Positions 33,729 to 43,583 of a stretch of 64,000 nucleotides of DNA are shown piece by piece (the first letter of the stretch is position 1; each line of letters starts with the position of its first letter). Made by a program: the position numbers and the translations under genes. Source of the stretch: Helicobacter macacae MIT 99-5501 (GTDB lineage: Bacteria > Campylobacterota > Campylobacteria > Campylobacterales > Helicobacteraceae); contig NZ_KI669454.1 in assembly GCF_000507845.1 (NCBI RefSeq), positions 248,001-312,000 of the forward strand, written 5' to 3'. The notes under the pieces were generated by a model, which saw only the letters and a list, made by a program, of their open reading frames with translations, did no database searches and was not told the DNA's origin.

Positions 33729-35423
33729 ATGAAGCTAGAGAAATGGCTAAAGAAGTTTTTTGATACCTGCTTGCGTGTGTGGAGCGAGGCAAAAAATACT
33801 TCTGCAAATATATCTGCAAAATTCTCCCAAAATCTAAAAAATATCACGCTAAAAATTTTACAAAACACCAAAAAACCACAAATAGAGTTGCTAAAAAACC
33901 GCATAATGCAGTTTATAGCGCAACTTTGGCAAAATCTAAAAACTACAAAAAATGTGATTTTGGATTTTGCACACTCAAAATCAAATCTAGCAAAATCTAA
34001 ACTTTCAAGTTTCAATATTGATTTTGCAAAAAACATTGTAGATTTTGTGGCAAATTTTGCGCAATTGGTAAAGATAAAAGCCCTAAAAATCACTGCAATG
34101 ATTTCTAGCAAGATAGGACTTTTGGGTAGCTTACAAAAATCACTAGAAGAAAGAAAATCTACCCAAAGTGTGCAAATCGCCAAAAGCACGCAAAGAGCGC
34201 AAAGCGCACAAAATATTGGCACTTACCAAAGTCGCGTGCAAAATCCTGCGATTCGCAAAGCGAGGTTTTTTAGGAAATTTGCTATCAAAGAAGCATTGCG
34301 ATGTTTGAGCACTCATAAGGTGCTATTTTTGATTTATGTTGTGTTACCATTGCTTATTGGGTGGTTTATATATGCGGTGTTTATGGCTAGCTTGCCTAGA
34401 GATTTGCCCATAGGTGTGGTAGATTTTGACAAAAGCGTGGAGAGCAAAGAAACGTTGTTTATGATAGATTCTAGTGCGGCGGTGAAAATCGCAAAATCTT
34501 ATGAGGGCATAAAAGAAGCAAAAGAGGATTTAGCTACTAGCCAAATCTACGCACTTGTGGTGATTCCAAGCAACTATGAGAGGGACATAAAGCAGGGCAA
34601 TGGCGTGCAAATAGTGCTGTATTTTAACGCTCAATTTGTGCTTATAGGAAAGGCTATAAGTGGGGCATTGGAGGGAGTGGTAGGCACGCTAAATGCAAAG
34701 CAATGGAGTGGCAAAAATCTAATCAAAGCAAAAAATCTAAACCTTGCCATTGCAAGTTCTATGCCGATATTTTCTCAAATCATTCCGCTGTATAATTCTA
34801 GCAACAACTACTCGCAGTTTATGCTGACTTTGCTTCTGCCCTGTATGCTACAAATCCTAAGCGCACTAGGTATGCTTCATCTACTACGACACACACCAAG
34901 TAGCCTAAAAAGCCTTTTTATACGCTATGTTTTCAATTCGCTTGTGTTTGTGTTTTGGGCGTTGTGCGAAATCGTGCTACTAAAAAAGCTAGGCTTTGAA
35001 AATCGAGGGGATTTGGGACTGCTAGTGTGCGGGAGTGTGCTACTTGTGCTTGGTGTAAATGGTGTGGTGGTGTTTATCCAATCAGTGCTAAGTGATTTTA
35101 AAAAGGCGGTGGGCTTTGTGGCGATTTATACCGCGCCATCGCTTGCGTTTGCGGGCGTTACTTATCCGCAAAGTGCGATGAATGTGCTAGCACTTTTTTG
35201 GAGCAAATTTTTGCCTATCTCACATTTTATGGAGCTTTTTATACAGCAAGCAAACTATGGTGGTGGAGCGGATTTGGGGTTTGAGATTTTGGGGGGAATG
35301 CTTTGGTTTTTGCTATTTTTTGCGCTTGGAGCGGGGATTTATGCGCTAAGGAATGATTGGGAGATTTTGCCTAAAAATCTAGTGGCAAGTGTAGCAAAAA
35401 AAGCAGGACAAAAATATGAATAA
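33729..35423 (+). CDS. ABC-2-type permease with long basic N-terminal extension
   Basis: From about residue 185 the 564-residue protein is a typical ABC-2 (YhhJ/YbhR-like) permease: first helix VLFLIYVVLPLLIGWFIY, a large periplasmic domain with LPIGVVDFDKS, and five more helices in the last 200 residues. Before that is about 185 residues of Lys/Asn/Ser-rich helix without an alternative start near the permease core. This extension is unusual. The start has AAGGGG. It overlaps the next permease by 8 bases. No ABC ATPase is present in the cluster, so it must be encoded elsewhere or not used. Confidence 0.85.
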   Translation: MKLEKWLKKFFDTCLRVWSEAKNTSANISAKFSQNLKNITLKILQNTKKPQIELLKNRIMQFIAQLWQNLKTTKNVILDFAHSKSNLAKSKLSSFNIDFAKNIVDFVANFAQLVKIKALKITAMISSKIGLLGSLQKSLEERKSTQSVQIAKSTQRAQSAQNIGTYQSRVQNPAIRKARFFRKFAIKEALRCLSTHKVLFLIYVVLPLLIGWFIYAVFMASLPRDLPIGVVDFDKSVESKETLFMIDSSAAVKIAKSYEGIKEAKEDLATSQIYALVVIPSNYERDIKQGNGVQIVLYFNAQFVLIGKAISGALEGVVGTLNAKQWSGKNLIKAKNLNLAIASSMPIFSQIIPLYNSSNNYSQFMLTLLLPCMLQILSALGMLHLLRHTPSSLKSLFIRYVFNSLVFVFWALCEIVLLKKLGFENRGDLGLLVCGSVLLVLGVNGVVVFIQSVLSDFKKAVGFVAIYTAPSLAFAGVTYPQSAMNVLALFWSKFLPISHFMELFIQQANYGGGADLGFEILGGMLWFLLFFALGAGIYALRNDWEILPKNLVASVAKKAGQKYE

Positions 35424-36681
35424 AGCAAGCACAAATCTATCATTTTTGCAGATTTTGCTATGTGAATACAAAGCCATACTTAGCAACAAACTTGTCGTAA
35501 TGGTGGTTTTTATCGGCTCTCTTGTGTATGGGCTACTATATCCTATGCCATATCTAAATGACATCGTTACCAAGCAGAGATTAGTCATCATCGATGAGGA
35601 CAAAAGCGATTTAAGCAGGAGGCTTATTTTTCTTGCTTCTAGCACACCACAAATCGCCCTGCTTAAAGAGGTGGATTCTATCTCAAAGGCGCAAAGCCTA
35701 ATTGAAGCCTTTGAAGCTGATGGGGTTATGCTTATCCCTAAGGGCTTTGAAGCAAATGCCAAAAAGGGCGTGGGCTCTGTGGTGTCATATATGGGAAATG
35801 CCTCGTATTTCCTCATATATGGTGCGATAGTCGAGGGCGTGCATAATGCTATAAATGCTCTAAGCGATGAGCTACGCAAGGAAAAAGAACCCTCCTTGCG
35901 CTCTAGTGAAATCATTACCCTAGAATCTATCCCGCTATATAATACAAATCTAGGCTATGCAAACTACGCGCTTGCAGCGGTGCTTGTGTTTATACTACAT
36001 CAGACTTCTATCGCAGGGAGTGGAATCCTAAGTGCGTATCAAAACAGAGTGCGAAAAGAAAAATGGCAGAAAGAGAAATTGCAAAGCAAAGACAAAATGA
36101 GGGGGCAAAGCGCGGAGAATATCAGCGAAAATATTGGTGGAAATGTCGGGCTAAAATCTAGCGTGGATTTTGGTGGGGACTATGAGGGGTATTTCGAGGT
36201 TGTGCCTATTTGGAAACTTATTTTTGGTAGGATTTTGGCATTTGTTGGCATTTATAGTGTGTTGTTTTTGCTTTATTTTGGCGTGCTTTTTCCTACGCTT
36301 GGCATACATATCCACGCACGCGCTAGTGATTTTTGGTGTTTTAGCTTGCCATTTATGGCGTGCTGTGTGGCGTGCGGTGTGGCTTTGGGGAGTTTTTTTA
36401 GTGATGAGAGTATCCCCACGCAAGTGATTTTTGTATCATCGATGCCTTTGGTGTTTATTATGGGGTTTATATGGCCTAGCGAGCTTTTGCCTGTATTTTT
36501 GCGTGAGTTATCGTATTTGATTCCAGCTTTTCACGGGATTCGCGGGCTTATTAGCCTAAATCAAATGGGTGCGGAGTTTGCTAGCGTTATGGGGCATTTT
36601 TTTGCGTTTTTTATCATCGGTGGATTTTGCTTTTTGCTAGCGTGGCTTGTGCTATCATATCGCAAAAGAGAGCGTGTATAA
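35416..36681 (+). CDS. Second ABC-2-type permease
   Basis: The 421-residue product has the same layout as its neighbour: first helix near LVVMVVFIGSLVYGLLYP, a periplasmic domain (RLVIIDEDKSDLSRRL), then helices with a polar Lys/Glu-rich insert (about 205-250) and a final set ending FLLAWLVLSYRKRERV. It starts inside the end of the first permease (8-base overlap), so the two are translationally coupled and likely form the heterodimeric channel of the exporter. Confidence 0.88.
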   Translation: MNKASTNLSFLQILLCEYKAILSNKLVVMVVFIGSLVYGLLYPMPYLNDIVTKQRLVIIDEDKSDLSRRLIFLASSTPQIALLKEVDSISKAQSLIEAFEADGVMLIPKGFEANAKKGVGSVVSYMGNASYFLIYGAIVEGVHNAINALSDELRKEKEPSLRSSEIITLESIPLYNTNLGYANYALAAVLVFILHQTSIAGSGILSAYQNRVRKEKWQKEKLQSKDKMRGQSAENISENIGGNVGLKSSVDFGGDYEGYFEVVPIWKLIFGRILAFVGIYSVLFLLYFGVLFPTLGIHIHARASDFWCFSLPFMACCVACGVALGSFFSDESIPTQVIFVSSMPLVFIMGFIWPSELLPVFLRELSYLIPAFHGIRGLISLNQMGAEFASVMGHFFAFFIIGGFCFLLAWLVLSYRKRERV

Positions 36682-36807
36682 GCCAATAGGCTAGCCAAAA
36701 TTATGTAGATGAGTTTAGGCAGTTTTTGGGAAAATATCATTACAAAAAATAGGCATAATACGCAAAAAGTTCTTATAATTATGGAATGGTAATGAAAGGT
36801 GATAGCA

Positions 36808-38058
36808 ATGCAAAATCTTAAGAAAATATCAAATCAGGCGTTTAAGTCATTTTTTTGTGCTGTGTGGGTTTTGGCGTGTTTGCCTTGTCTGCCATATTTG
36901 CGTGCGGATTTGCAGATGAGTTTGCAGGGAAGTTTGCAAGCAAAGGCTTTGGCTAGCGGGAGTGCAGAGCTATCTAGTATCTGTGAGAGTGGTGAAAATC
37001 AAGTCCCAAAAAAGCAAATAAAAGAGCAAGAGCACACAAAAGAGCAAGCGCAAAAAGACGCACAACCAAGCAATGAAGTGCTATCAAATCAAACGCAAAA
37101 TCTCCAAAAAATCGCGCAAGATAGATTCCAAGAAGTCCAACGGCTTTTTGAAAACTTGCGCGTTTCTATCATATCTAGTGCTAAGCAAGACACTAAAACG
37201 CCAATCAATCTAGCAAACCAAAATCAAACGCAAAATCTGTCATTTGCGGATTTTATATTTCAAATCACGGATACAAATATCCTCCTGCTAGGTGAAAAGC
37301 ACGATGAAAAATCCCACCACAAAGCCCAACTGCTGATTATGCAGGCTTTGGATGCGTATTTTGCTTGGCAAGCGGGGGAGTGCAAGAGATTTGCACTTGT
37401 GCTAGAAATGCTAGGTAGCGAGGCACAAAGCCACATAGATGAGGCAAGCAAGGGCAAAAAACAAATACAAAAAGAAAATCTAAAAACCGCGCTAGGCTGG
37501 GGGAAGTGGGACTATCAGCAGTATAGGGACATTGTAGAATACGCCTTTTACGCGCCAAATTTTGACATTATCGCGGGGAATCTCTCACGCCAAGAAATCA
37601 GCACGATTTATAAGGGTGCAGAGCCCATAGCGGGCAATGTCTCTACAAGCGCGGAGGTAAAAGAGCGCATAAGCAAAATCATCTCAAAATCTCACAAGAC
37701 AAATGACGCAACACTGCTAGAGAGGCTAACGCAAGTACAGCAGTATAAGGATAGGCGTATGGCTGATATGCTGCTTAAGTCGCACGATTTTGCATTATTG
37801 CTAGCGGGGAATTATCATATCACAAAGACTTTTGGGATTCCGCTTCATATAGAGGATTTTCTTACCTCAAGCGCGAAAGAAGAGAATACCCTAGATAAAA
37901 ACGCTATAAGTCCAAAGGAAGTGGCAAATATAGATAAAACACCAAAGACACTAAGCGTGGGAATGCTAAAGGCAAAATATCTAACTTCTAAACGATACTT
38001 CAAAAAGTATGGAGCGCAGATTTTAAGTCAATATGATTATATTTTGCTTTTTAGGTAG
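36808..38058 (+). CDS. ChaN-family haem-binding (lipo)protein
   Basis: The product (416 residues from ATG 36808, with AAAGG before it; a GTG at 36799 is less likely) has a signal sequence with a possible lipobox (VLAC) and a Gln/Lys/Glu-rich linker. The ChaN fold follows: NILLLGEKHDEKSHHKAQ, ALVLEMLGSEAQ, LGWGKWDYQQYRDIVEYA, then DRRMADML and FALLLAGNYHITKTFGIP. In Campylobacter a ChaN protein binds haem and is iron-regulated. The His-rich GEKHDEKSHH and the GNYHIT His are as expected. It is downstream of the export cluster but with its own 126-base gap. Confidence 0.85.
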   Translation: MQNLKKISNQAFKSFFCAVWVLACLPCLPYLRADLQMSLQGSLQAKALASGSAELSSICESGENQVPKKQIKEQEHTKEQAQKDAQPSNEVLSNQTQNLQKIAQDRFQEVQRLFENLRVSIISSAKQDTKTPINLANQNQTQNLSFADFIFQITDTNILLLGEKHDEKSHHKAQLLIMQALDAYFAWQAGECKRFALVLEMLGSEAQSHIDEASKGKKQIQKENLKTALGWGKWDYQQYRDIVEYAFYAPNFDIIAGNLSRQEISTIYKGAEPIAGNVSTSAEVKERISKIISKSHKTNDATLLERLTQVQQYKDRRMADMLLKSHDFALLLAGNYHITKTFGIPLHIEDFLTSSAKEENTLDKNAISPKEVANIDKTPKTLSVGMLKAKYLTSKRYFKKYGAQILSQYDYILLFR

Positions 38059-38398
38059 ATTTTGGTGGGTGTTTGAGTGGAGTTGCGTAAGCTATGTGGC
38101 TTAGGCATTGCGCAGGTTTAAGTCGTTTTTGTTTTTTGGGTGAGTGTGGTTTGCGGGGATTTGCTTGCATTAGGTTTGGTGTATTTTATAGATTTTGTGG
38201 GCGAAGTGGTTTCTTGGGTTTTGTAGGTTTTAGTGAGGGGGTTTAAGTGGTTTTGGAGTGGGGTTTGTGAGTGGATTTTGGTAGATTTATGGCTTTTGAT
38301 TTGTGATAATTTTTGGTTTTTATCACTATTTTTTGCCCTACTTTGATAACTTGCTAGCACTTTTGCAGAGATTTTAGGGCTTATTAGATTTTGTGGGC
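38059..38398. other. G/T-skewed intergenic stretch, no gene recognised
   Basis: These 340 bases are strongly skewed to G and T on the plus strand (repeated GGTTTTG / GTGGTTTT words). A Lys/Thr-rich 80-residue frame on the minus strand follows from that skew and has no family features, so I do not count it as a gene. Confidence 0.45.
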
Positions 38399-39247
38399 TT
38401 AAGCATTTTTGGCGTTATACGCACTTTCTAGTGCTAAGAGTTTAGCTAAAAGCTCGGCTTGTGGTTCGCTTGCTGCTTGGGATTTTGAGCAGAGCTTTTG
38501 GATAAGGGATTGATAGGCTTCTTGCAAGCTAGATTGCTCTTGCTTTGCTTCTAGCTCTTTTTTGTATTGCTCTACTAGGTTTGTGTCTGCTTTATCTGCC
38601 TCGCTAGCCACTTCGCCAAATCTATTTTCAAAGCTGTCATATAGCTCGTTAAATTCGTCATTTTCTAGCTGCAAAAATGCTGCAATATCCAAAATAACCT
38701 CTCTTTCTTTCTCTTCTAGCACCCTATCGCTCCACGCAAGAGTGAGGGCAAACCCCACAAAATGCAGTCGTTTTTTGTATTCGCCATAGGTGTTGTCTAA
38801 AAATATTTGTGCTAAGTTAGAAATGGGAGTATCGCTATCTTTAGAATCTGTGCTAGTAGCAGGGCTTTGAGTGGTGCTTTTTTTGGAGATGATTTGGCTA
38901 AAATCTATGCCATTTAGCATTTGTTTTAGGAGGGTTTCTTGGGATTCTTGGAGGTGTAGATTTTTTATGAAGTTATCAAGTAGGATGACTTGCAAAAGGC
39001 TAGGATTTTTTTGGCTTATGCCTGCTTGGAGTAGGATATTTAGCATTGCTACGCTTGCGCCTGCGTAGGAGTTTTTTAGCTTATCTTGGGGAGTGGGGAG
39101 GGAGTATGGATTGTCTTTTGGGGAATAATCTTGTTTTTCTTGTGGCTTTTGCGGGGAGGGAAGCGGGTTTTTTAGGTATTCTTCAAAAGTGGTGTAGAGA
39201 TAATACACTACCACTCCAGCTATCACAAGTAGGATAAAACTCGTCAT
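38399..39247 (-). CDS. Membrane-anchored protein with TerB-like helical domain
   Basis: The 282-residue product has one N-terminal transmembrane helix (ILLVIAGVVVYYLYTTF), a Pro/Lys linker and a helical domain. In the second half, FALTLAWSDRVLEEKEREVI followed by LQLENDEFNELYDSFENRFG resembles TerB/DjlA-type domains, in which an acidic D-x-V-x-x-x-E-x-x-x-I helix pair is typical. Function is unknown. The start has AAGGAG. The next gene on the strand is a small membrane protein. Confidence 0.7.
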   Translation of the reverse strand: MTSFILLVIAGVVVYYLYTTFEEYLKNPLPSPQKPQEKQDYSPKDNPYSLPTPQDKLKNSYAGASVAMLNILLQAGISQKNPSLLQVILLDNFIKNLHLQESQETLLKQMLNGIDFSQIISKKSTTQSPATSTDSKDSDTPISNLAQIFLDNTYGEYKKRLHFVGFALTLAWSDRVLEEKEREVILDIAAFLQLENDEFNELYDSFENRFGEVASEADKADTNLVEQYKKELEAKQEQSSLQEAYQSLIQKLCSKSQAASEPQAELLAKLLALESAYNAKNA

Positions 39248-39423
39248 TTACTACTCCTTATTATTGGCTTGTTGTTGGTTTTTGTGCTGATTATTTTTGG
39301 TTTATGCAAATGCGCGAAATCTGTGCGAAATCTATCTCTATGCAAATGTAGCGCAAAATCCTTTTATTTAGACTAGCTTAGAGATTGGGCTAAAAGCACT
39401 CTCAAAGCAGGCTAAAAGTCTAT

Positions 39424-39741
39424 CTAAAATCCTCTATTGCTTTTGACTTTTGCTTGAAGTTCTTTTTTCTCTCGCTCCTCGCGCTCAAACTTTTCATTGC
39501 GTAGTCTTGCTTTTTCTTCTTGCTGTTTGCGTGCTATGGCGAGCTTTTGCTCCTTTTTCTCTCGCAGTTTTTGGATATATTCTTCGCGTTTTTCAGGGGA
39601 TTGGAATTTCACAGGATTCATCATAAGCACCGCTAGGACAAAGATAAAAAGCGTGATTGTTACATCGCTAGAATTTGGTGCTATCCAATTCCAACACATA
39701 GCGATTAGCGAGGCAAGCAATATTTTCAAAAAAAGCTTCAT
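39424..39741 (-). CDS. Small membrane protein with charged coiled-coil tail
   Basis: The 105-residue protein has two hydrophobic helices (about 3-20 and 27-43) and then an almost uninterrupted Lys/Glu/Arg helix (about 50-100). AAAAGG precedes the ATG. No family is recognised. It shares direction with the TerB-like gene, 176 bases away. Confidence 0.65.
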   Translation of the reverse strand: MKLFLKILLASLIAMCWNWIAPNSSDVTITLFIFVLAVLMMNPVKFQSPEKREEYIQKLREKKEQKLAIARKQQEEKARLRNEKFEREEREKKELQAKVKSNRGF

Positions 39742-39895
39742 TTGGCGATTCCTTTTTGCGCAAAATATTTTGTAAGCATATCAACAAATAAAGCATTCTT
39801 TATGCCAAAATACAATCCCTGCGTGCTATGCCAAACTATGTCGCACTGCTACACTATGCCACCACGCACTATACTACGCTACGCTTATGATTTGG

Positions 39896-41584
39896 CTACA
39901 CTGCTTTTGATTTTTGCTTTGACTCCGCACCTAAAATCTCTTCTAGCACAAGTAAGACAAGGCTTGGCAAAAATACCGCTTTGGTGCTATCTATATCGCG
40001 TCCGTAGGCTTTGGCACTGCTCTTGGCTTGCGTATCAAAGGCGCGGAATTGCTCGATGCTATCTACAAGCAACAAATCTGCACCCTCATCAATTCCTGCG
40101 AAGCGAATTTTAGCAGATTCTTCTAAATAGCATTGTTCATTTAGGTGTGCTAAATGAGAAAAGTCCTGTGCAATGAAAGATTTTAGGACAATCTTTTTTG
40201 AGCCTTGATTTAGTGCGTCAAAAACGCCTTGTATGCGCTCTATGTAGCTAGTTTCATTTAGGGTAGATTCTAGCGCGGAAGTTGTGTTTGAGATAAAAGA
40301 CACTACGCTAAGTGCACTACTCTCATCACTATGTGCAAAGGTGTGTAAACGCTCCTTTAGCAAATCCCCGATATAAGCGATAGGCTCTTTCATAGAATGT
40401 ATTTTTTCTTTTGTATTTGCCATAAAATCTTTTATCTCATTTTTGGATTTTACTGCTAGCATTTGTAGTGCTAGCCTTGCTTCACAAAAGCTCGCATAGT
40501 CGCCAAACAAAAGTGTATAGCCACGCGCATTAGCTTGCAAAATGTTTTCTAAAGTGCATTTGATAAAAAAGTCAAAATCAGTTATGCGAGTGAAATGCCC
40601 GCCATTATAGGCAAAGGATATATTTGCTTGTGCGCTTTTGTTAGCAAGCGGGATTTCTAGCTTCTCACATAGTTTTTGGCACGAAGTGATAAGCTCGCTA
40701 GATTCTTTGCCACTACTGCTTTCATAGCCGTCAAATAGTATGTAAGTCGTGCCCTTTGTGGAATCCATAGTATTTGTAGAAGCGTTAGATTTTGCCAAAT
40801 TGCTAGTATCATCAAAATCTTTTTTGGAGTTTTTGACTAGGGTTTGGCTGATTTCTTTTCTTTGTGCTAGAAGTGCGTTTATAAGCCACTCTATATCCCT
40901 ATCGATTTGTGGATTTGGCTTATAAAGCAGGTTTTGGATACTTGAGTATGAGAGGACACCATTTTTGGTATCGCTTATAGATTCTAGCAAATCATCTAAA
41001 TGCTCGCTATGCTTTTGTGCAAGCCACTTAACAAAGAGGAAAAATCCATCTCCTAAGTAGTCATCATCTCGCGTGCTGATGAGATTTAGCGGGAGATATT
41101 TGCTTAGGGATTTTCTTTCATCTTGCGTTATGAAATGATGTTTGTCAAAAAACTCCTCATACTTGGAGTGCATAGCCTGCAAATCTAGAGTCAAGTCTTT
41201 TTTGACATAGAGTGTGCTTAGTGGCTCTATGCGCCACTCATTGCCAAATCTCTCCAAAAGCGCGTCCAAAGTTTCTTTACTTGAAGTTTCTTTGCTTAAA
41301 ATCTCTTTATGTTCTTTGCTTGCTTTGTAGCTTAGCTCATCGCTTATATTATCGCCTAGTAGGGCTATGCCATTGATTTTTAGCCCTACACTTGTATCCA
41401 CGCATATATCTAGTGTGCTAGAGATACTTTCTAAGATTTCGCCCAAAGTTTGGCTTGTGCTGATTTGCTCACCACTAGGCTTAGCGTGCGTATAAGAAAT
41501 CTTGTGTTTTTTGAAGTAAAACTCATAGTCTGCCCTAGGGTCAAAGCAAAAAATTTCTAAGTGTAAAAAGCCTATTTTAGTCAT
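39896..41584 (-). CDS. Conserved Campylobacterota protein of unknown function
   Basis: The 562-residue protein is soluble. Its N-terminal 90 residues (IGFLHLEIFCFDPRADYEFY, VGLKINGIALLG) look like a small beta-grasp or ferredoxin-like domain. The second half has YILFDGYESSSGKESSELI, FAYNGGHFTRITDFDFFIKC and LLFGDYASFCEARLAL. I associate this arrangement with the DUF5644 / HdrB-C-like proteins of Campylobacterota, which suggests descent from a redox subunit, but most Cys are gone. That link is from memory and low confidence. A Ser/Asn/Thr-rich linker lies near residue 265. Confidence 0.65.
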   Translation of the reverse strand: MTKIGFLHLEIFCFDPRADYEFYFKKHKISYTHAKPSGEQISTSQTLGEILESISSTLDICVDTSVGLKINGIALLGDNISDELSYKASKEHKEILSKETSSKETLDALLERFGNEWRIEPLSTLYVKKDLTLDLQAMHSKYEEFFDKHHFITQDERKSLSKYLPLNLISTRDDDYLGDGFFLFVKWLAQKHSEHLDDLLESISDTKNGVLSYSSIQNLLYKPNPQIDRDIEWLINALLAQRKEISQTLVKNSKKDFDDTSNLAKSNASTNTMDSTKGTTYILFDGYESSSGKESSELITSCQKLCEKLEIPLANKSAQANISFAYNGGHFTRITDFDFFIKCTLENILQANARGYTLLFGDYASFCEARLALQMLAVKSKNEIKDFMANTKEKIHSMKEPIAYIGDLLKERLHTFAHSDESSALSVVSFISNTTSALESTLNETSYIERIQGVFDALNQGSKKIVLKSFIAQDFSHLAHLNEQCYLEESAKIRFAGIDEGADLLLVDSIEQFRAFDTQAKSSAKAYGRDIDSTKAVFLPSLVLLVLEEILGAESKQKSKAV

Positions 41585-41766
41585 AGTATTGTTCCTTTGC
41601 TATGGATTGTGTGGATTTGCTGTGGATTTGTGTCGCGCTTGTATTTTGCGAGATTTTGCAAAGCGATATTTTACCAAAAAATCCTAACGACTTGTTTGCT
41701 ATGAGCTACTCTAATTTATTTTGGATTTTATAGGATTTGTCGCTGTGATATTTCTACAAAGATTTT

Positions 41767-42984
41767 TTAAGATTCACTTTGTAGCACTTCTTTTAGTGAT
41801 TCTACTACTTTATCAATGTAGTGCGCTTCTTCGCTAGGGTGTGCTATTAGATATGATATATTTTGCTCCAAAAGCACATATCGAGCTTTTGTGTAGCTGT
41901 GTGCTACTCCCCCCCCCCCTCCTAGAATCCACCTATTTATGTCTGGCTTTCCATAGAGAGCTACGGTAGGAGTCCCTACATTTGCTGCGATATGGGCTAC
42001 TCCTGTGCTAGGTGTTATCACACAAGATACGCGCTTGCATAATTCTATGAGGTTAAATATATCATCATCATTTGGGAATATGAGTAGGTTTTTTAGCTTT
42101 TTTGGGTATTTATCGCAAAGGTGCACAAACTCACTATGCACTTTTGGGTAAGTAGCGATTATGCAGGTGCAATCGCTAAATTTTGCCTCTATGCGCTCTG
42201 CTATGTCTAAAAAGGCATTTTTGCTAAGGCTATATAATCCACTAACGCTAAATGGATTTAGTAGTATGAGGTGTTTGCCTAGCTTTTGTTTATGTAGAAA
42301 TTCTGCTATGCGGGATTTGTGCGCTTGGGTGGTGGCAAGCGCGGTAGGGGCAAAATCTAAGCTAGAGATATTCTCATCATAGATTTTGGGGTTTATCATT
42401 CGCACAAAAAGGCACAAAATCTCTTCAAAGGACACTCTTTTGTAAGTATCTTTTTTGGCATAGATGGGCAGGGTTTTGCATTTGGGCGAAAAAAGGCTCG
42501 TTAGTTTGGTTGCACACAAGATTTTTTTGGCATTTGTGGATTTGGCTAGGGCGATATTGATAGAGCGAGGGGAGGATACTATGAGGTAGTCTAGGTGGTG
42601 GCTATCAAAGGTGTTTATGAGATTTTGGGTGGCGATTTTGTTTGCTTTTTTATCGATTTTTGCGCTATTTTCGCGTGGGGGTTTGGATAGGATTTTGGGC
42701 TTTTTTGCGCAGAGTTTTGCTGCGGTTAGTTCTTTGTTTTGGGCTAGGATTTGGGCTTGGTATTGATTTAGGATAAATCCTTGCCTATTGTATGGTAGCA
42801 CTACTACTTCATCGATGAAGTCTAAGCCTGCACAAAGAGTGCGTGCTATTTTTTCGCCAAATAGCACGCATTTCGCCCCATAGAGTGTTTTGGCGATATA
42901 GAGTGCCTTTATGGAAATGATAGTATCGCCCACTCCATTTCCACAAGTGATAAGCCCTACTTTTATGTCCTTTATTTCTCTCAT
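41767..42984 (-). CDS. GT9-family glycosyltransferase (heptosyltransferase-like) with G11 tract
   Basis: The 405-residue protein has the GT9 two-domain form: an N-terminal GLITCGNGVGDTIISIKAL nucleotide-fold start, then LILLNPFSVSGLYSLSKNAF and the C-terminal PSTGVAHIAANVGTPTVALY, which binds the ADP-sugar donor. It probably adds heptose or another sugar to the lipopolysaccharide core or a related glycan in the cytoplasm. A run of 11 G on the coding strand encodes GGGG within ILGGGGGVAHS, about 60 residues from the end. The frame is intact at this length. Change by one base would truncate or alter the C-terminus. It lies 81 bases upstream of nothing else on its strand, so it is probably monocistronic. 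Confidence 0.85.
   Translation of the reverse strand: MREIKDIKVGLITCGNGVGDTIISIKALYIAKTLYGAKCVLFGEKIARTLCAGLDFIDEVVVLPYNRQGFILNQYQAQILAQNKELTAAKLCAKKPKILSKPPRENSAKIDKKANKIATQNLINTFDSHHLDYLIVSSPRSINIALAKSTNAKKILCATKLTSLFSPKCKTLPIYAKKDTYKRVSFEEILCLFVRMINPKIYDENISSLDFAPTALATTQAHKSRIAEFLHKQKLGKHLILLNPFSVSGLYSLSKNAFLDIAERIEAKFSDCTCIIATYPKVHSEFVHLCDKYPKKLKNLLIFPNDDDIFNLIELCKRVSCVITPSTGVAHIAANVGTPTVALYGKPDINRWILGGGGGVAHSYTKARYVLLEQNISYLIAHPSEEAHYIDKVVESLKEVLQSES
41909..41919 (-). repeat. G11 tract in the glycosyltransferase (C11 on plus strand)
   Basis: Eleven C on the plus strand lie inside the coding region. Poly-G tracts of this length are typical contingency loci in Helicobacter and Campylobacter surface-glycan genes. 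The present length keeps the gene in frame (ON). Confidence 0.85.
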
Positions 42985-43033
42985 AGATAGCCTTTTAGAG
43001 AGTTTTAGTTGCTTTGTAGTTGTTTGGGGGAGT

Positions 43034-43570
43034 TTATTTTTTTAGTGCGGATTTTAGGCTTTTTAGGAGTTCTCTATTTTCATCGCTAGAGATGATAGCT
43101 TTTAGCGAGTCTAACTCATCGTTGTTTAGGTCTTTTATGTCTTCTAGCTGCTCTTCGCCCTTTAGTCTTTCTTTTGTAAAAATCTGCTTAGAATCAAGCC
43201 TCATAAACGCTACGATTTCCATATCTTGAGTGTTGTTTGTGCTGATTTGGTAGATTCCGCGAATCTCTACGGTTACTTTGCTTACGACATTATCGCTACC
43301 AAACCCCGCTGCGAAATGCACATATCCACCATTATTAAATGGGTGCAACCCGTCATTGAAAATCTCTAAGCTCTCAAATGTATCATAAGCGATAGCAAAC
43401 TTCACGCCCGAGCCAAATCCCTTTAGGATTTCCTCACTCAAAGGTGGCTCAAAGCTTACGCGCTCTATGTCGCACACGATAGAAAAAAACTGCCTTTTTT
43501 GCTTGAAAAACTCAATGATATTGGCACAAAAGGCGTTGTAGATTCCGTCAAATTCTGCAGAAGAATTCAT
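43034..43570 (-). CDS. Conserved hypothetical protein
   Basis: The 178-residue soluble protein has alternating strand-like segments (YVHFAAGFG, KVTVEIRGIYQIS, MEIVAFMRLDSKQIF) and an acidic helical C-terminus. No signal peptide or membrane segment. I do not recognise a family. It starts 14 bases after the end of pepF on the same strand, so the two are probably one transcript. Confidence 0.7.
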   Translation of the reverse strand: MNSSAEFDGIYNAFCANIIEFFKQKRQFFSIVCDIERVSFEPPLSEEILKGFGSGVKFAIAYDTFESLEIFNDGLHPFNNGGYVHFAAGFGSDNVVSKVTVEIRGIYQISTNNTQDMEIVAFMRLDSKQIFTKERLKGEEQLEDIKDLNNDELDSLKAIISSDENRELLKSLKSALKK

Positions 43571-43583
43571 TTTTAGCCTTTAA

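Noticed and set aside
38118..38360. Minus-strand Lys/Thr-rich 80-residue frame
   Set aside because: Its composition follows from a G/T-skewed intergenic stretch and it has no start signal or motif.
39742..40113. Plus-strand 123-residue frame near 39.9 kb
   Set aside because: It mostly overlaps the opposite-strand gene at 39896-41584, whose codon pattern is the better one.
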